Below, piece by piece: positions 13,951 through 14,380 of a DNA stretch of 14,380 nt (position 1 is its first letter; every line of letters starts with the position of its first letter). A program made the translations under genes and the position numbers. The notes under the pieces were generated by a model. That model was not told the origin of the DNA. It worked only from the letters and a program-made list of their open reading frames with translations, and made no database searches. The stretch is from UBA3792 sp964426415 (GTDB lineage Bacteria > Bacillota > Clostridia > Christensenellales > CAG-138): positions 1-14,380 of the forward strand of contig CAYRQM010000041.1 of the NCBI GenBank assembly GCA_964426415.1, read 5' to 3'.

Positions 13951-14380
13951 AATATTGTACCCGCTGCGGAGCGCCGCTGCCCGAAGGCGCACGCTTTTGC
14001 GAAGCCTGCGGCGCCGCCGTCCCTTCCGTGGCGTTCGTTCCCCAAACGCCCGTCCCGTCGGCTGAAGCATCCCAAGCCGCCACAAAGGCGATGGTGCTGG
14101 GCATCGTCGCCGCCGCCACTGCCCAATTTGGCGTGCCCGCCATCATCCTTGCCGCGCTCTCCAAAAAGCAATATGCGCGCGCCGCATCGTTGGGCGCGAC
14201 GGGCGCGAAGATGACCGCCGCCCGCATCCTGCGCCGCGTGGGGATGATCGCAGGCATCGTCTTTACCGTGCTTTGGGCAATCTACCTGCTGTTCTTTCTC
14301 CTCGTGTTCGGCGTCATGATCTGCACGCAGTTTGCCCGCGACGCCAACGCCTGCATTTTGGGACTGTGCCGCGCCTTTGG
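13947..14380 (+). CDS. Zinc-ribbon membrane protein 3 (partial, runs off right edge)
   Basis: The frame is open from ATG 13947 to the end, giving at least 144 residues. The N-terminus has C4-x2-C7-x10-C18-x2-C21 (YCTRCG...FCEACGAA), identical in spacing to the proteins at 10350 and 10885. After a Pro/Ala-rich linker (25-46), a hydrophobic segment at 48-71 with AMVLGIV and GVPAIIL is followed by the basic loop LSKKQYARAASLGATGAK (71-88) and a second segment at about 98-125. This matches the 10885 protein block by block, so the two are paralogues, but this copy continues beyond the second segment with an additional Cys-containing stretch (C126, C136, C141). AGGAGG at 13934-13939 precedes the start, and the ATGA overlap with the GltS gene places it third in that operon. 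Function unknown. Confidence 0.9.
   Translation, partial: MKYCTRCGAPLPEGARFCEACGAAVPSVAFVPQTPVPSAEASQAATKAMVLGIVAAATAQFGVPAIILAALSKKQYARAASLGATGAKMTAARILRRVGMIAGIVFTVLWAIYLLFFLLVFGVMICTQFARDANACILGLCRAF

Overview
The window looks like ordinary chromosome from a low-G+C-lineage (Bacillota) bacterium with a rather GC-rich genome, most likely a Clostridia-type gut or anaerobe lineage. The grounds are the 16S rRNA 5' end, sigma-A promoters of the TTGACA-17-TATAAT type, strong AGGAGG ribosome binding sites, a lipoprotein with a Gram-positive style signal peptide, a BceRS-BceAB type peptide-sensing/resistance module and several small zinc-ribbon membrane proteins. I cannot place it more finely without a 16S comparison. 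I see no tRNA, CRISPR array, insertion sequence, integrase or phage gene.

Layout. Positions 1-333 are the 5' end of a 16S rRNA gene on the minus strand. Its leader (334-505) carries a boxB/boxA-like antitermination site and is driven by two tandem promoters with A-tract upstream elements (511-700). Divergently, a strong promoter at 745-773 drives alaS (813-2609), a short alanyl-tRNA synthetase that ends directly after the editing domain and lacks the C-Ala domain. It overlaps by 8 bases a DUF695/RraB-like gene (2602-3339). A bidirectional terminator separates these from a convergent gene for a 676-residue predicted surface lipoprotein with an OB-like domain, a 27-bp in-frame tandem repeat and a beta-helix-like body (3405-5435).

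Upstream of that, all on the minus strand, is a complete two-component/ABC module: response regulator (9534-10205), intramembrane-type histidine kinase (8537-9526), ATPase (7666-8430) and a 10-segment FtsX/BceB-type permease with a large extracellular loop (5615-7669), closed by a perfect terminator at 5573-5603. The gene order and protein architectures indicate sensing of, and defence against, cell-wall-active peptides. The substrate cannot be read from the sequence.

From 10293 to the right edge everything runs on the plus strand: two monocistronic small zinc-ribbon membrane proteins (10350-10775 and 10885-11259), each with its own promoter and terminator, then a tightly overlapped operon of a PlsC-like acyltransferase with an unusual zinc-ribbon and PH-like C-terminus (11321-12526), a GltS-family transporter (12520-13950), and a third zinc-ribbon membrane protein cut by the window edge (13947-14380). 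The three small proteins have identical Cys spacing, and two are clear paralogues. This cluster of four zinc-ribbon proteins in 4 kb next to the peptide-sensing module is the least explained part of the window and the best candidate for an undescribed membrane-associated system.
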